DNA of 64,000 nt, taken from contig JALIZF010001458.1 in NCBI GenBank assembly GCA_029948255.1, positions 162,501 through 226,500 of the forward strand, read 5' to 3'. The notes below the pieces were generated by a model. That model did not search any database. It saw nothing but the letters and a program-made list of their open reading frames with translations, and was not told where the DNA came from. Within the stretch, counting starts at the first letter, position 1, and every line of letters starts with the position of its first letter. This document shows positions 1-10,453 of the stretch, in pieces. Both the position numbers and the translations under genes were made by a program. The stretch comes from Telmatactis stephensoni (Eukaryota > Cnidaria > Anthozoa > Actiniaria > Isophelliidae).

Positions 1-570
1 AATGTAATTTTTGTGAAAGTTGAGCTTGAGCAAACCTCGATATTTAGATAGGAACCCACCAACAATGACCAAAGACGATGGCATGTATTACAGTTATATC
101 TGGAAGATAAAGGACTTTAGTCAACAGCTAGAGACAGCAATTAAAGCAGTCAGGTCGTGATATCCAACTTTACAGCGAGCCATTTACATACTCACAGGTA
201 TGGATACCGACTGAAGCTAAGACTAGATCCCAATGGAGATGGTGATGGAAAGGGCACCCACGTATCAGTATTCCTCATTGTCATGCGTGGAGAGTATGAT
301 GGATGGTTAACATGGCCTTTTGATTGGAAAATCAAGTTCATCCTCATGGATCAGAATCCAAATCCTTCACAGCGTAGAAATATTGGATTCAGCTTTATCC
401 CTGATGAATCTATGGTAGAGTTTCAAAGGCCAACAACAGATGGAAATGATGGGAGAGGACCCTCTAAATTTGTATCTCATAAAGCGTTAGCCACAGAAAA
501 CTATGTTGTCGATAATAAACTTTTTTTTAAACTTCAGCTTAATTGAGAAACCTACAATAGCTTAGCCTTC
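1..570 (+). pseudogene. TRAF-like gene copy D, 3' end (decayed MATH domain)
   Basis: This is the end of a TRAF-like last exon: the final residues of a first MATH domain, then a second MATH domain beginning at about position 88 (YSYIWKIKDF). It is closest to copy C at 35190-35744. Against that copy it has at least four small insertions: one base near position 31, four bases near 141, one base near 188 and four bases near 540. Each shifts the frame. The unbroken stretch 157-546 keeps the core of the domain (THRYGYRLKL, KFILMDQ, FVSHKALATENYVVD). The rest of the gene lies left of the window. The pattern fits a pseudogene; assembly or sequencing error is the alternative. I infer it was once a full RING, zinc finger and double-MATH gene like A-C. 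Confidence 0.8.
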
Positions 571-984
571 TGAACTGACTATAAGCAGACAAATGTCAGC
601 GCGCACTGGATGTTTTGATGGCCAAAGAATGGTTAATCATATTCACTGTGTTACAAAATCTGATGAACTATAACTTTAAATTAGTAATATACTCCTCATT
701 GAACATGATATGCCACTCGCAATATTTCGAAATTTCGCCAAAATCTCACCAATCTTCATGATGAAGTGAACAAAATTCGGAACATTTGAAAAGCTACAAG
801 TGATTGACTAAGCGCTGATTGCCACCCCCTCCCCCCCTTCCACCTTCCCTCGCAAAAAAAAAAAGCATATAAAACAAACAAAAACAAGGAGAGAAGAAAA
901 ACACATGATTGTTGATAATTAACAAATGGGGAAAAGTGTTTTTTTTGACATCAGTAACAAACGTTACTGGCGCGATCCGATCCG

Positions 985-1987
985 CGATCTAGACTGCGAG
1001 CAGTCCTCCTTTTCCCTCCAGAATCCCAAAATACGAGTCCGATCGGAAACACGGACGAGCGAGGAATGGGGGAGAGAGGGGGAGGGGAAGCGGGGAGAGG
1101 AAAAGGAGGGACTGCAGACAATCTACTAAGGTTTGAATTACCCGTTGCCGACACAACGGAAAATTCCCATTGGTCAGAATTTGTGATCACTCATCGGCTT
1201 GTCAGTTGACTGTCATCAACTTCGACGATTAACTCCAGAGATCAACGTGAGTTAGTTGTTATGGCGGACGAGTTGATAGAAGCGTGTTTGAAGGATTTTA
1301 AAAACATTAAGCTTACATCTTTAAAGCCGGAGCAGAAAGTTGCGGTAAAAAGTCTACTAAATGGAAAAGATGTATTCGCTGTCTTGCCGACTGGCTTCGG
1401 AAAGAGTTTGATTTACCAGTTATTTGTTATGGCCAAACTTAAAGCAAGTGAACGTTCCTCGGTTATTGTTGTTTCGCCATTGAGAAGTATTATTCAAGAC
1501 CAAATAAGTGATTTGAGCCAAGCTGATATAACTGCTGCCGAGTTATCGCCGACTTCATTTGGTGATATTGCCGAAGGAAAATTCCATGTGGTTTTTACCT
1601 CGGCAGAAAACTGCCTTTCTACGGATTTCCGGCAGGTTCTGAAGGAGAAAAAGCTCAAAGTGTCGTTAATAGTTGTGGATGAGTCTCACACAGTGGATAC
1701 GTGGTAATAAACTTTCGTGCTTGACCCTAAGCTGCAGCTTGAATTCAATTGGATAGCTTTGATTGGATTAATTTTTTGTAGTTGTTAATGACGACTCGAT
1801 GATAACTCTTGACAGGTGTGAAAAAAGGGCGGTAATTCAAACCTTAGTAGATTGTCTGCAGTCCCTCCTTTTCCTCTCCCCGCCTCCCCTCCCCCTCTCT
1901 CCCCCATTCCTCGCTCGTCCATGTTTCCGATCGGACTCGTATTTTGGGATTCTGGAGGGAAAAGGAGGACTGCTCGCAGTCTATCCG
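985..1987. mobile_element. TIR element carrying a RecQ-like helicase exon
   Basis: Near-identical inverted repeats of about 157 bp flank a unique core: 985-1142 on the left and 1831-1987 on the right, with about two internal mismatches plus differences at the tips. The ends contain AGACTGCGAGCAGTCC. A 12-base direct repeat differing at one base (973-984, 1988-1999) borders the element and is a candidate target-site duplication. The duplicated flank of copy C near 36115-36135 has one copy of this site and no element. Each arm is itself a shorter inverted repeat, because its inner end reads GGACTGCAGACAATC. The core holds the exon at 1261-1703. Related end fragments lie at 28208-28243 and 33688-33799. 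I read it as an internally deleted, non-autonomous DNA transposon. The superfamily is not assigned. Confidence 0.8.
1261..1703 (+). CDS. RecQ-like helicase, first exon only (inside TIR element)
   Basis: The ATG at 1261 opens a 148-residue frame resembling the N-terminal part of the RecQ helicase core. Residues 43-49 (PTGFGKS) are the Walker A motif that binds ATP. SPLRSIIQDQ fits motif Ia and DESH at residues 140-143 fits motif II in place of the usual DEAH. After DTW the frame meets TAA. TG/GTAATA at 1703/1704 is a plausible splice donor, which would make this a first exon whose continuation has been lost. The C-terminal helicase half, zinc-binding and HRDC regions are absent, so it cannot be an active helicase alone. 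It begins 118 bp inside the left inverted repeat. It could be a captured host exon, or the remains of a helicase gene normally carried by the element. Confidence 0.75.
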
Positions 1988-2071
1988 CGATCCGATTCGC
2001 TAGTTTGAGAACTTAAATACTTTTGGGAGAATAACAGACAAATATTCAAGGCGTTTAATATTCTTTTCTTG

Positions 2072-2218
2072 GTAGAGTGCACGCACTTAATCCGTGAAAC
2101 ATAAATAGTACAAAATAGTGCTAAATTATGGTTATTCCTTTGTTTCCTATTGTCTAATCAACACTATTTACTACTAATTAGTAGTGTTTTTTTCACGGAT
2201 TAAGTGCATGCACTCTAC
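2072..2218. mobile_element. 147-bp palindromic MITE, AGAG...CCGTGAAA ends
   Basis: Inverted ends begin GTAGAGTGC and run to CCGTGAAA on the inner side; the two arms match with about one mismatch over 28 bases. There is no coding capacity. The corresponding place in the flank of copy C (near 36460-36475) lacks it, so it inserted after the duplication or was lost there. The ends match the 27-nt architecture of the elements at 13178, 14016, 20674, 20899 and 42661. Confidence 0.75.
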
Positions 2219-4316
2219 TTGTCATAAAAACAAAGGTGACGCAAAGTATAAAATTAAGTAAAACAACTCTGAATAACATGTATCATTTTTTTCTCTTCTC
2301 TAAAAATGTGAAGGTCTAAGCATTTTCCTTCGCTCGCGGCTTAAATAAAAGTTGAAGCTAAGGGAATTTTGTTTGCATTCCTGTGTGATCTGAGTTAACA
2401 TCAGTAAAAACATTTGTTCTATGAGATGTTTCCATGGAAACTGCAATTGCTACGATCACTGAAAACTGTGTTCAGCGAGCATATAGAAATGTAGAAACGT
2501 ATCTATAGATATATAGAACACTATCTCTAGCTCCCTGATGCACTGCAAGCAATAGAGTGTGGTTCCATTTAATCGCTGCGATCACTAAACATATATTTGT
2601 CTGCGATCGTAGCTATCATGTGAATACCAAGTTTAAGTTGCAGTTTTGTAAGCTTGTATGGCGATAAAGAATATAAGTGTAAATATAAGTGTAAAGAATA
2701 TAAGTGTAAAGAATATATAAGTGTAAATATAAGTACAAACTAACTGTAAATAAGTATACAATTGCTTTTCTGCTGTGTTTTTAAACAGTATTCTTATTAT
2801 CAAACTGCAGGCCTTTTTGCAAACCAGAGCGCACGAGAAACCGTCAAAGCGGTTGAAAGCCTTGACGTCATACAAGGCCAAATACGCAAACCGGATTTCT
2901 AGAGAGTATTACCGTCCCATATTGGGTCTCAAATGATACCTTATTTGGTAAATTTACGTCACAATTGTATAATAATTATCTGTAAAGGCCTCCCTGAATT
3001 AATTTAAAGACTTCTCATGTACCGTATGTTGTATGATATCGGACTGCTCGAGGAGTTACAATAAGTTATAGTATATACGTACAGTAGTGCATATTAGGTA
3101 CAATTAAATTTTGAATTCGTTAATGAAATAAAATGTTTGCGTGAAAACCATGGTTAGTCGTGATGGTGTAGAGATGAAAAATTCTATGTTGATAATCGAC
3201 AAGCAACGCCCGTCCCTTTCCTCCCCTGCCCCTCTCTTAGCGACGTTTTCAGTGGCGTTTTAGACCTAGGACATGGAGCCGACAACTGGCAATACACAGT
3301 TGGCATAAAATATACCCTTTTCGGTGAGCAGCGAACGTTTCGGTGAATAAAATATATGGCACGCAAACAGACTGTGTGAATAAAGCCTAGTGAATATTAA
3401 TATCCAGCAACTTGTTTCTTTAAAGACACTCAAGAGAAGATGAGGTAAAAGAAGGAATTGCGCGTATTAGGTCTTTGTACAATCATATGCCCCGTTTGAT
3501 ACTATTTTTAGAGTGAATCTGATTGGTCGAGAGCGCACGAGTTTTTGCATTGCCTCAAGATCACAATGGCGGAAAAAGGTGCATAATGATTGTCGATGAA
3601 AAAGAGTTTAAACTTAAGAAAAAGCGCAAATACAGTACAAAAAAAGTTCGAAAATGATCTTGGTTAAGTCGAATTAGTTTAGAAGATGAAGAAACAAGTG
3701 TATTTGAGGAAGAAACAAATTTTGTTCGGAGGAGGAAATTAGTAGTTCTGAGGAAGAAAGTGAGAGTTCAAAGGGGATTTCTTCTCTCGCCTTATATTTT
3801 CTCTTGGCACACTTTAGTAAGTAGTGCAAATATAATTGCTGAGACTGGAGTTGGGGTGACCGGTAATTATTATAAATGAAATTTTGAGAAAAGGCCTGTA
3901 AAGAAGACAAGAGACCCAGTCAGCTTGTTCCATACACAGGCCGAAAGTCAATGTAGCCGGACTTTAACAGTTCGCTGGGAAGTCAACGCTATTTAACTCT
4001 TCCATTCTCCCCTTCTGCTACGGATTCCTTTCCTTCCCATAGCTCTAATGTCTGTAGGTCTTTGTAAAGCAGACAGAGAGTTCATTTGCATAAAAATAAC
4101 TCTGGTTCTTTTGTTTCAATTGGCCAAATGAAAAAAGGCGATTTGTAACGCGACAGATTACGTAACGCCTCCCTCACAAAAGCTAGTACCCCGGGCTAGT
4201 ACCACTACAATGACAATGTTAATTCAGTTCGACAATTAGACCAAGTTCAGACGCCGCACCTTTCATGTGCCGTTCTTAATTTAAAATCAGCACAAGCCAT
4301 ATATTATTAGACTGGC

Positions 4317-4471
4317 TCTGGGGGGCAGTTGTATAAAACTTAACGTTGGACGCAACTGTTAACATCGGACGTTCAGCCCCTCGTTCAGCCCCTTTAGTTA
4401 TAAAACTGTTAGTAACGTTTGACGTTAGCATTTACGTTTGACTTTATGATTTATGCAACTGAACCCTGGTG
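4317..4471. mobile_element. MITE with GGGGCAGTTGTATAA-type ends
   Basis: The left end GGGGGCAGTTGTATAAAACT is mirrored by the right end, whose reverse complement reads close to CAGGGTTCAGTTGCATAAAT. The short interior has no coding potential. A similar end (GGGGCCGGTTGTACAAGG) occurs at 62392. Confidence 0.5.
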
Positions 4472-4568
4472 TTCTAAATGTCTTGGCCATTATATAGCAA
4501 ATCAAACCAGCCGTCCCAATTTATTTCAACGCCTCAAGTTTCCTAGTATTTCACTAAAAAATATTTGG

Positions 4569-4625
4569 TATTGGCATTGACATTGACATTGACACATTGA
4601 CATTGATTTTATTTGTAGCAGAAGT
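4569..4625 (-). mobile_element. LINE 3'-end remnant with hexamer tail
   Basis: Repeats of CATTGA run into TTTTATTTG. On the minus strand this reads as an AATAAA-like signal followed by a (TCAATG)n tail. CR1/L2-like LINEs typically end in such short tandem repeats. No RT sequence remains next to it. Confidence 0.45.
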
Positions 4626-5146
4626 TTACATTATAATACATTTGTAAATATATATAGATAAATAGTTAATAAATATAAAATATATGATATATATGTAATG
4701 TATCAATTTTAGTTTAAATATAAATGATGAATTCAGATTTATGTAATTGGGTCAAAGAAGTTATACTAGAGAAAGAAAATAGAAAATAGAAAATCGAATT
4801 AAGTCAAATATCGAATTAGTTATTGATGATAAAATATTCTTAAGCTAATACAAATATCACACAATTACTAGTATTAATTACTAGAAAAAAAAAAGGTTGA
4901 AAAGTTGAAACCTGAAATGAAACTTGAAATTTTATATAAAAGCAACACACTTACTATTATGATAAATAAATATGAATAAAGCGACCATATTTAACGTCGA
5001 TAACTCGTAACAGTAATTCAACTGACAAACCTGAGGTCGACGGTGCGCTCATTTTACTCCCCTCTCTCCATCAGTGCAGTGCTCCGTTTTAAGGGTATTT
5101 AAAGCTAATCAAAGCTACACAGATTGGAAAGAAGTCGAAACAAGGA

Positions 5147-5226
5147 TGTGAGGTCTGGCTGGGGATCGAACTCGGGACCTCTCGCACCGAAGGCCGCGCA
5201 CTAACCAACTGTGCCATCCTTGCTCC
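5147..5226 (-). mobile_element. tRNA-derived SINE head
   Basis: On the minus strand the segment has a box-A-like TGGCACAGTTGGTTAGTGCG and, about 25 bases on, a box-B-like GAGTTCGATCCCC, spaced as in a tRNA gene (internal RNA polymerase III promoter). The acceptor stem is not well formed and there is no clear mature tRNA 3' end. A tRNA-derived SINE is therefore more likely than a functional tRNA. Confidence 0.6.
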
Positions 5227-5615
5227 TTAAATTTGAATCATGTAGAGTAATTACTGAGTAAGTGATCTTTTAGTTTTTCTTGAAAATTCTTTCTGTTTAG
5301 TTTTCTTTCATAGACTCATCAATTGTGTTCCAGGTTTTTTCCGGTGGCACGTGGCTGTTACGGCGTCTGTACGGAGTCCGAAAAAAAAAAAAAAACACTG
5401 ATCCTAACAAGTTGTGGCTTTTCACCTGTTTCACTTGGTCCTGACACAAACAGCAGTTATTACGAGAATTGGTATTAGGGGAAGATCTGTTGTTCTTAGT
5501 CAATTTATTAACCAAATGCATTTTTTTCAGTATGATTTCAATTTAAGAATATCCTCGGTCATACCTTGAGCATTGGTTCGAAATACTCCCATGCGTGTAA
5601 AAACTAGATTATGAT

Positions 5616-6480
5616 GTGCTTGCCTTTCCAAAGGGGCACGCAGTACTTTTCATGAAAATGTCCAAAATGGACCGTCACTCACTATACCCTGAATACAGGA
5701 GATTTATCTCACGTTACGTTCCATTGCCACGTAACAAACCTCTCTCAACCAATATACTAATCCTTCTTCAAGAGATAGTTCTTTCACTACTCTCCTTCTT
5801 ACCCCCACCACCTCCCCCCACGCTCCGCGGGATCGATAAAGTCGGGTCATACATCAGTGACATCAATTACGTAGTTGAAAGAATTTAGTAGTCACACAGA
5901 CATGCATAACAAACCAATATGTCATCAAACTTCAATAGAATTTCTGTTTGGCAAAACTTTTGTCTACATACTACCCCCCACATTCATATCGTTGACTGAA
6001 CTCATGCATAAAGTAAGCATAATTCACACTAGTGACGCAAGCATAAGCACAAGCAACATACGCAGACTTAGTAGTGTAACTCATTTGCAGTGTTCGTCTT
6101 TTTTACACCTGTGTGATGAATATGATACTCAGAATATTATACATGTGAACCAGGGTCTAAAATTTTTACGATTCTTCAAATGTTTGTTTTCCTTTTGCTT
6201 CACTGCTTTTCTTTGTTTCTTTTATACCTCAATTCTAGCAGTGCCCTGCTGAAAGTCGCGACAATATTCATGATTAGGATAAATATTTCTACATTTATGA
6301 GTTTGAAGCGAATTGAAGTGCACAGAGCATTGTAGGACTCGATTACCTTTTTATATTTCAAACCTTTCCAGCTCAGGTAGCTTGTCTTGCTAAAGTTCAA
6401 ATTCCAAGATGACTGTGGGTTTTTGACTTCAATTAGAAACTTAATAAGAGGTGATCCTCTCCAAGATTTCTCGTTTTAAA
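5616..6480 (+). repeat. Duplicated 5' flank / promoter region of TRAF copy A
   Basis: This sequence resembles 30360-31398 upstream of copy C. Shared blocks include the ATCAGTGACATCAATTACGT stretch (5843; 30493) and the CACCTGTGTGATGAATATGA stretch (6106; 30979). The similarity runs up to each ATG, so both genes inherited the same upstream region and possibly the same promoter. I could not place a TATA box or transcription start with confidence. Confidence 0.55.
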
Positions 6481-9400
6481 ATGGCTTGTAGTACTGTAAT
6501 GCCCTCTGGATACGACTATGAGTTCGTTCAGGAGGTACCTGACGACCACATTTGTATTATATGCCAACTTGTGATGAAAAAACCTGTACAGACGGCTAAG
6601 TGTGGACATCAGTTCTGTAAAGAATGTTTGGAAGAGGCAATGAAGAGGTATGTTAAGTTTAACTAACTGTATTAGTCTATGACCGTGCTTGAATGGAGTA
6701 AATACTGTTCACTGAGCTTCGATCTTTTCGATTCTGGAGACTGCCTCGCGACGAATAAACTATAGGAAGTTTGTTGACGGAACAAACTCAAACTCAAAAT
6801 TCTTGTGAAATTCTTGTGACTGAAATCTCGATAACATGATTTGATTACCATTCGATATTTTTGCGCTGGCTTACGCTCAACGTTAACATATTCAACGATA
6901 ATCGAATGATTAAGCAGGATTTAATATCATAATTAACAGAAAGATGTTGAATGTAACTTGCCACACCCTTGGGCATCAAAAGGACGTCTGTTTTTGGGGG
7001 ATGGGAGGGGAGGGTAAGGAAGAAAAGATGGCGCCGGGGTTCTAGTTGAGATCTAGCTATTACTGTTCAATTACTCGGCGGGCGCCATAACTCGTTAGTT
7101 AAGGTTTCAGCTCACGTTATTTTTCTTTGGTCACAAATCACAACGGTTATGTTTTTATGAATGCTTGTACGAATGAGCCACTGAGTTACACCTGTTAACT
7201 GTAAAGTTTCTATTTAAAATCGTTTACGTTTCTTAAAAACGTCCGAGATGCATAAAAAGTAAATTAATGTCCTTTGTATGTAGCACAGGTGTATATATTT
7301 GTCTACGAATTGAAGTTCCCTCAACTTGCGCACAATAGGTAAAGACACGTCTGTACAGAAGACATGTTATAAATTAAGTTGTGCATGATTGAACAGTGTT
7401 ATATATCAATAGAGGTCTACAATATTTTTGAAGTTATTTTTGTGCTCAATTAGGAATCCACAATGTCCAAAAGACAGAGAACCTCTTACTCCACAAGATG
7501 TAAGTTGTGTGGTCATGAAATTCAACACACTTTGCGCTATTGTATACCTATAGTACTTGTACAATATGAAATATAGTAACATATATAATAACGCCACTGA
7601 CATCAAATTTATCAATACTTTTAAGCGTTTATTTAATGTTAACTTATTACATGAAATGCATTCAAATTAGGTATTTGAAGATAAGGCAATGAACCGAAGA
7701 ATTTTGTCACTCGTGATAAAATGTCCAGAACAAGCTTGCAATTGGCGAGGAGAACTACGAGATATTGAGGTACACAAACTGAGACACTAAATAAAAGTAG
7801 TAGCTGCAATAGATCAGCAATTGTAGAAATATCAAAGTATTTAAGTAGCAGCAGTAGTAATACTAAGCAGTAGCAGCAGCAGTGGCAGTGATAGCAGCAG
7901 CAAAAAATTACATGCATATGGATTCACGGGTATGCCTAAAATGTTTCTATCGCACAGAACCACGAAAAGACATGCGGTTTTAGAATTGTGGACTGTGTCA
8001 ACAAAATCTGTGGTATTAGAAAACCTCGTCATGAAATGGTTGGACACCTACAAGATGAATGTTTGTACAGGATTGTATCATGTCCTCACTGCATGATAGC
8101 ATGTACATTTTGTTTACTGCAGGTAAGTTTTACAAAGTTTATTTAATTATGACCATTTTTATGATATAACAGAAAAGTAATTTCAATATATATACTTAAC
8201 CATCATTTTGTCGCCTTTGTCACTATGAATTGGAAATAACATGCAGAATTATGTAGTACAATGGCAGACAATGGTGAACAAGGTCACTTTTGGAATAAGC
8301 CCCGCGGGTAGCTTATTGAGCCTGCGATCAATATGCATGATAGTTTATATGTTTGTCAACCAAAGGTGCACATCAGTGAATGTCCAGAATGTCCTGTCAG
8401 CTGTCCAAATGAATGTGGGGAGACAATCACAAGAGAACAGGTACAGATTTTCATGAGAAAATCAGAAACAATGAAATAGTGCCGGTGTGTAAACAATGTA
8501 AAAGAAAATTTAGGAGAAAATTTGACACTTCTATAAGCCTAGGGGTTTCATTCAAGTCTCCTTGCCATATATTTATTATTTGAATAAGCGATAATTAGTG
8601 TAAATATTTCTCTCTCTTACTCTCTTTATTTATCTATTTTTAATTGTTAATATTAATTTATATGGCAAAAATAAACTTGAACTTGAACTTGAACTTGAAA
8701 TTATATCGTAATTAGAAGTTTTGTAGTGTAAATATACGATTGTCGGGTAACAATAACTGAATTGCGATTTCGTCAATGGTGAAGAACTTTGTTTCTAGTT
8801 GGCACATGACAGTTCTAAGCTAAGTCACAGGATATACTCATGTATTATAGAACAACCCGGCATTAAAAATTATTGTATTTTGAATTGGCATGTAAAATAT
8901 TTCCTTGTGTCTGGAATTAAAAGTTTTCAATGTTTTTTTTTTTGTTTTTGTTTTTTTTCCAAAACGGTTTTTATTACCAGGTTACAAGTCATAAATCAAC
9001 TGTGTGTCCGCTGACCATTGTACCGTGTAGTTATCAAAACATTGGATGTAACTTAATGGTAAGAGAAAATTAACCGAGCTTTTATGATCCTGACCTCTTT
9101 TTTAAAGCCTCATTATATTTCCACATTTCGCCAACTTAAAATGATTTTTTGTCTGAGGCTACTCTCACGATGTCTTTGTGATTTTCTTTTAGGTACATGA
9201 GACAGCTTTTAAATGATCACCTTGAAAACCACGTAAAACAACATCTTACCATGGCGACGGAAAAGATTTTGTCTCTACAAAACCAGACTGCAAGCATTCA
9301 GAAACAAGTGGACGAGATAAAGAAGCAAATACCCTCTACCAACGCTATCGAAGGCATGCAAAAAGAGATGGATGAGATGAAAATGCAAATGCTCCCTGCC

Positions 9401-10453
9401 AACGCTATTGAAGGCATTCAAAAGAAGTTGGATGGAAATCCCTTAGTAATGACTACAGATGATGACAATTATTACAGCTTTGTCTGGAAAGTAAAGGACT
9501 TTAGTCAACAACTAGAGACAGCAAAGCAGTCAGGTCGTGATATTGTACTTTATAGCGAGCCATTCTATACCCACAGACATGGATACAGGCTAAAGCTACA
9601 GTTATATCCAAATGGATATGGTGCTGGCAAGGGTACCCACGTATCAGTATACCTGATTGTGATGTGTGGGGAGTTTGACTCGTTGTTAACCTGGCCTTTT
9701 AATTGGAAAGTCAACTTCGTCCTCATGGATCAGAAATTAAATCTTGTACGACAAAAAAATATTGGATACAGCTTATTCCTTCCAGATGAATCTGTTGAAC
9801 GTTATTTTTCAAGGAAAACAAAAGAAAATAACACTGGATGTGGATTACCTAAATTTGCATCTCATGAAGTATTAGCCACCGAACAGTATATTGTAGATGA
9901 TGTAATTTTTGTAAAAGTGAATCTTGAGAAACCTTCGCACTTGGATATGAACCCACCAACAATGACTAAAGACGATGAAATGCATTACAGTTATATCTGG
10001 AAGATAAAGGACTTCAGTCAACAACTAGAGACAGCAAAGCAGTCAGGTCGCAATATAAAACTTTACAGTGAGCCATTCTATACGCACAGATATGGATACC
10101 GACTGAAGCTGGAGTTAGACCTTAATGGATATGGTGATGGCCAGGGTACCCACGTATCAGTATTCCTGATTGTCATGCGCGGTGAATATAATGGAGTGTT
10201 AATTTGGCCTTTTGATTGGAAAGTCAAGTTCATCCTCATGGATCAGAAACCAAAACCTTCACGGCGTAGAAATATTGAATACATCTTAATCCCTGGTAAA
10301 TCTCTGAAAAACTATCAAAGGCCAACAACAGACGAAAATGTTGGGAGAGGACCCGCTAAATTTGCATCTCATGAAGTGTTAGCCACAGAAAACTATGTTG
10401 TAGATAATGAACTTTTTCTAAAACTTGAGCTTGAGAAACCTACAATAGCTTAA
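6481..10453 (+). CDS. TRAF-like protein copy A: RING, TRAF zinc fingers, coiled coil, two MATH domains
   Basis: Seven exons can be placed: 6481-6647, 7454-7499, 7671-7769, 7958-8122, 8366-8440, 8981-9058 and 9206-10453, about 625 residues. Exons 1-2 encode a RING finger (CIICQLV, KCGHQFCKECLEEA, then NPQCPKDREPL). Exons 3-6 are Cys/His-rich TRAF-type zinc fingers. Exon 7 holds a coiled coil with about three 20-residue repeats, then two MATH domains (nt ~9470-9930 and ~9990-10430). TRAFs couple TNF/IL-1/Toll-type receptors to NF-kB and JNK signalling, usually as trimers with one MATH domain; the RING suggests ubiquitin ligase activity. The acceptor used by B and C (at 9193 here) would read into TGA, because one extra base follows it. 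The next AG at 9205 restores the frame and drops a few residues. All splice sites are inferred from GT/AG and paralogy. Confidence 0.82.
8515..8702 (+). mobile_element. LINE 3'-end fragment in TRAF A intron 5
   Basis: A short T-rich segment ends in AATAAACTTGAACTTGAACT, a (TTGAAC)n tail after a polyadenylation-like signal. This is the typical end of a CR1/L2-like LINE. Copies B and C do not show it in the corresponding intron. Confidence 0.5.

Larger units (their letters stand above)
547..4010 (+). repeat. Duplicated 3' flank of TRAF copy D
   Basis: This flank resembles the flank of copy C (35745-37540), for example around 570-790 versus 35755-35950 and 2260-3560 versus 36480-37530. More distantly it resembles the flank of copy A (blocks at 12545-12790, 13075-13175 and 15125-15310; a shared block around 3835-3990). 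It marks a segmental duplication that carried several kb along with each TRAF gene. The insertions at 985-1987 and 2072-2218 are absent from the flank of copy C, which shows the empty sites. Apart from those insertions I see no coding sequence here. Confidence 0.7.

Noticed and set aside
926..1190. Small frames over 926-1190 on both strands
   Set aside because: They read through the inverted repeat arm of the 985-1987 element and are not conserved between arms as protein.
5160..5226. Possible tRNA gene on the minus strand
   Set aside because: A- and B-box-like words are present, but a proper acceptor stem and termination signal are not, so a SINE is the better reading.
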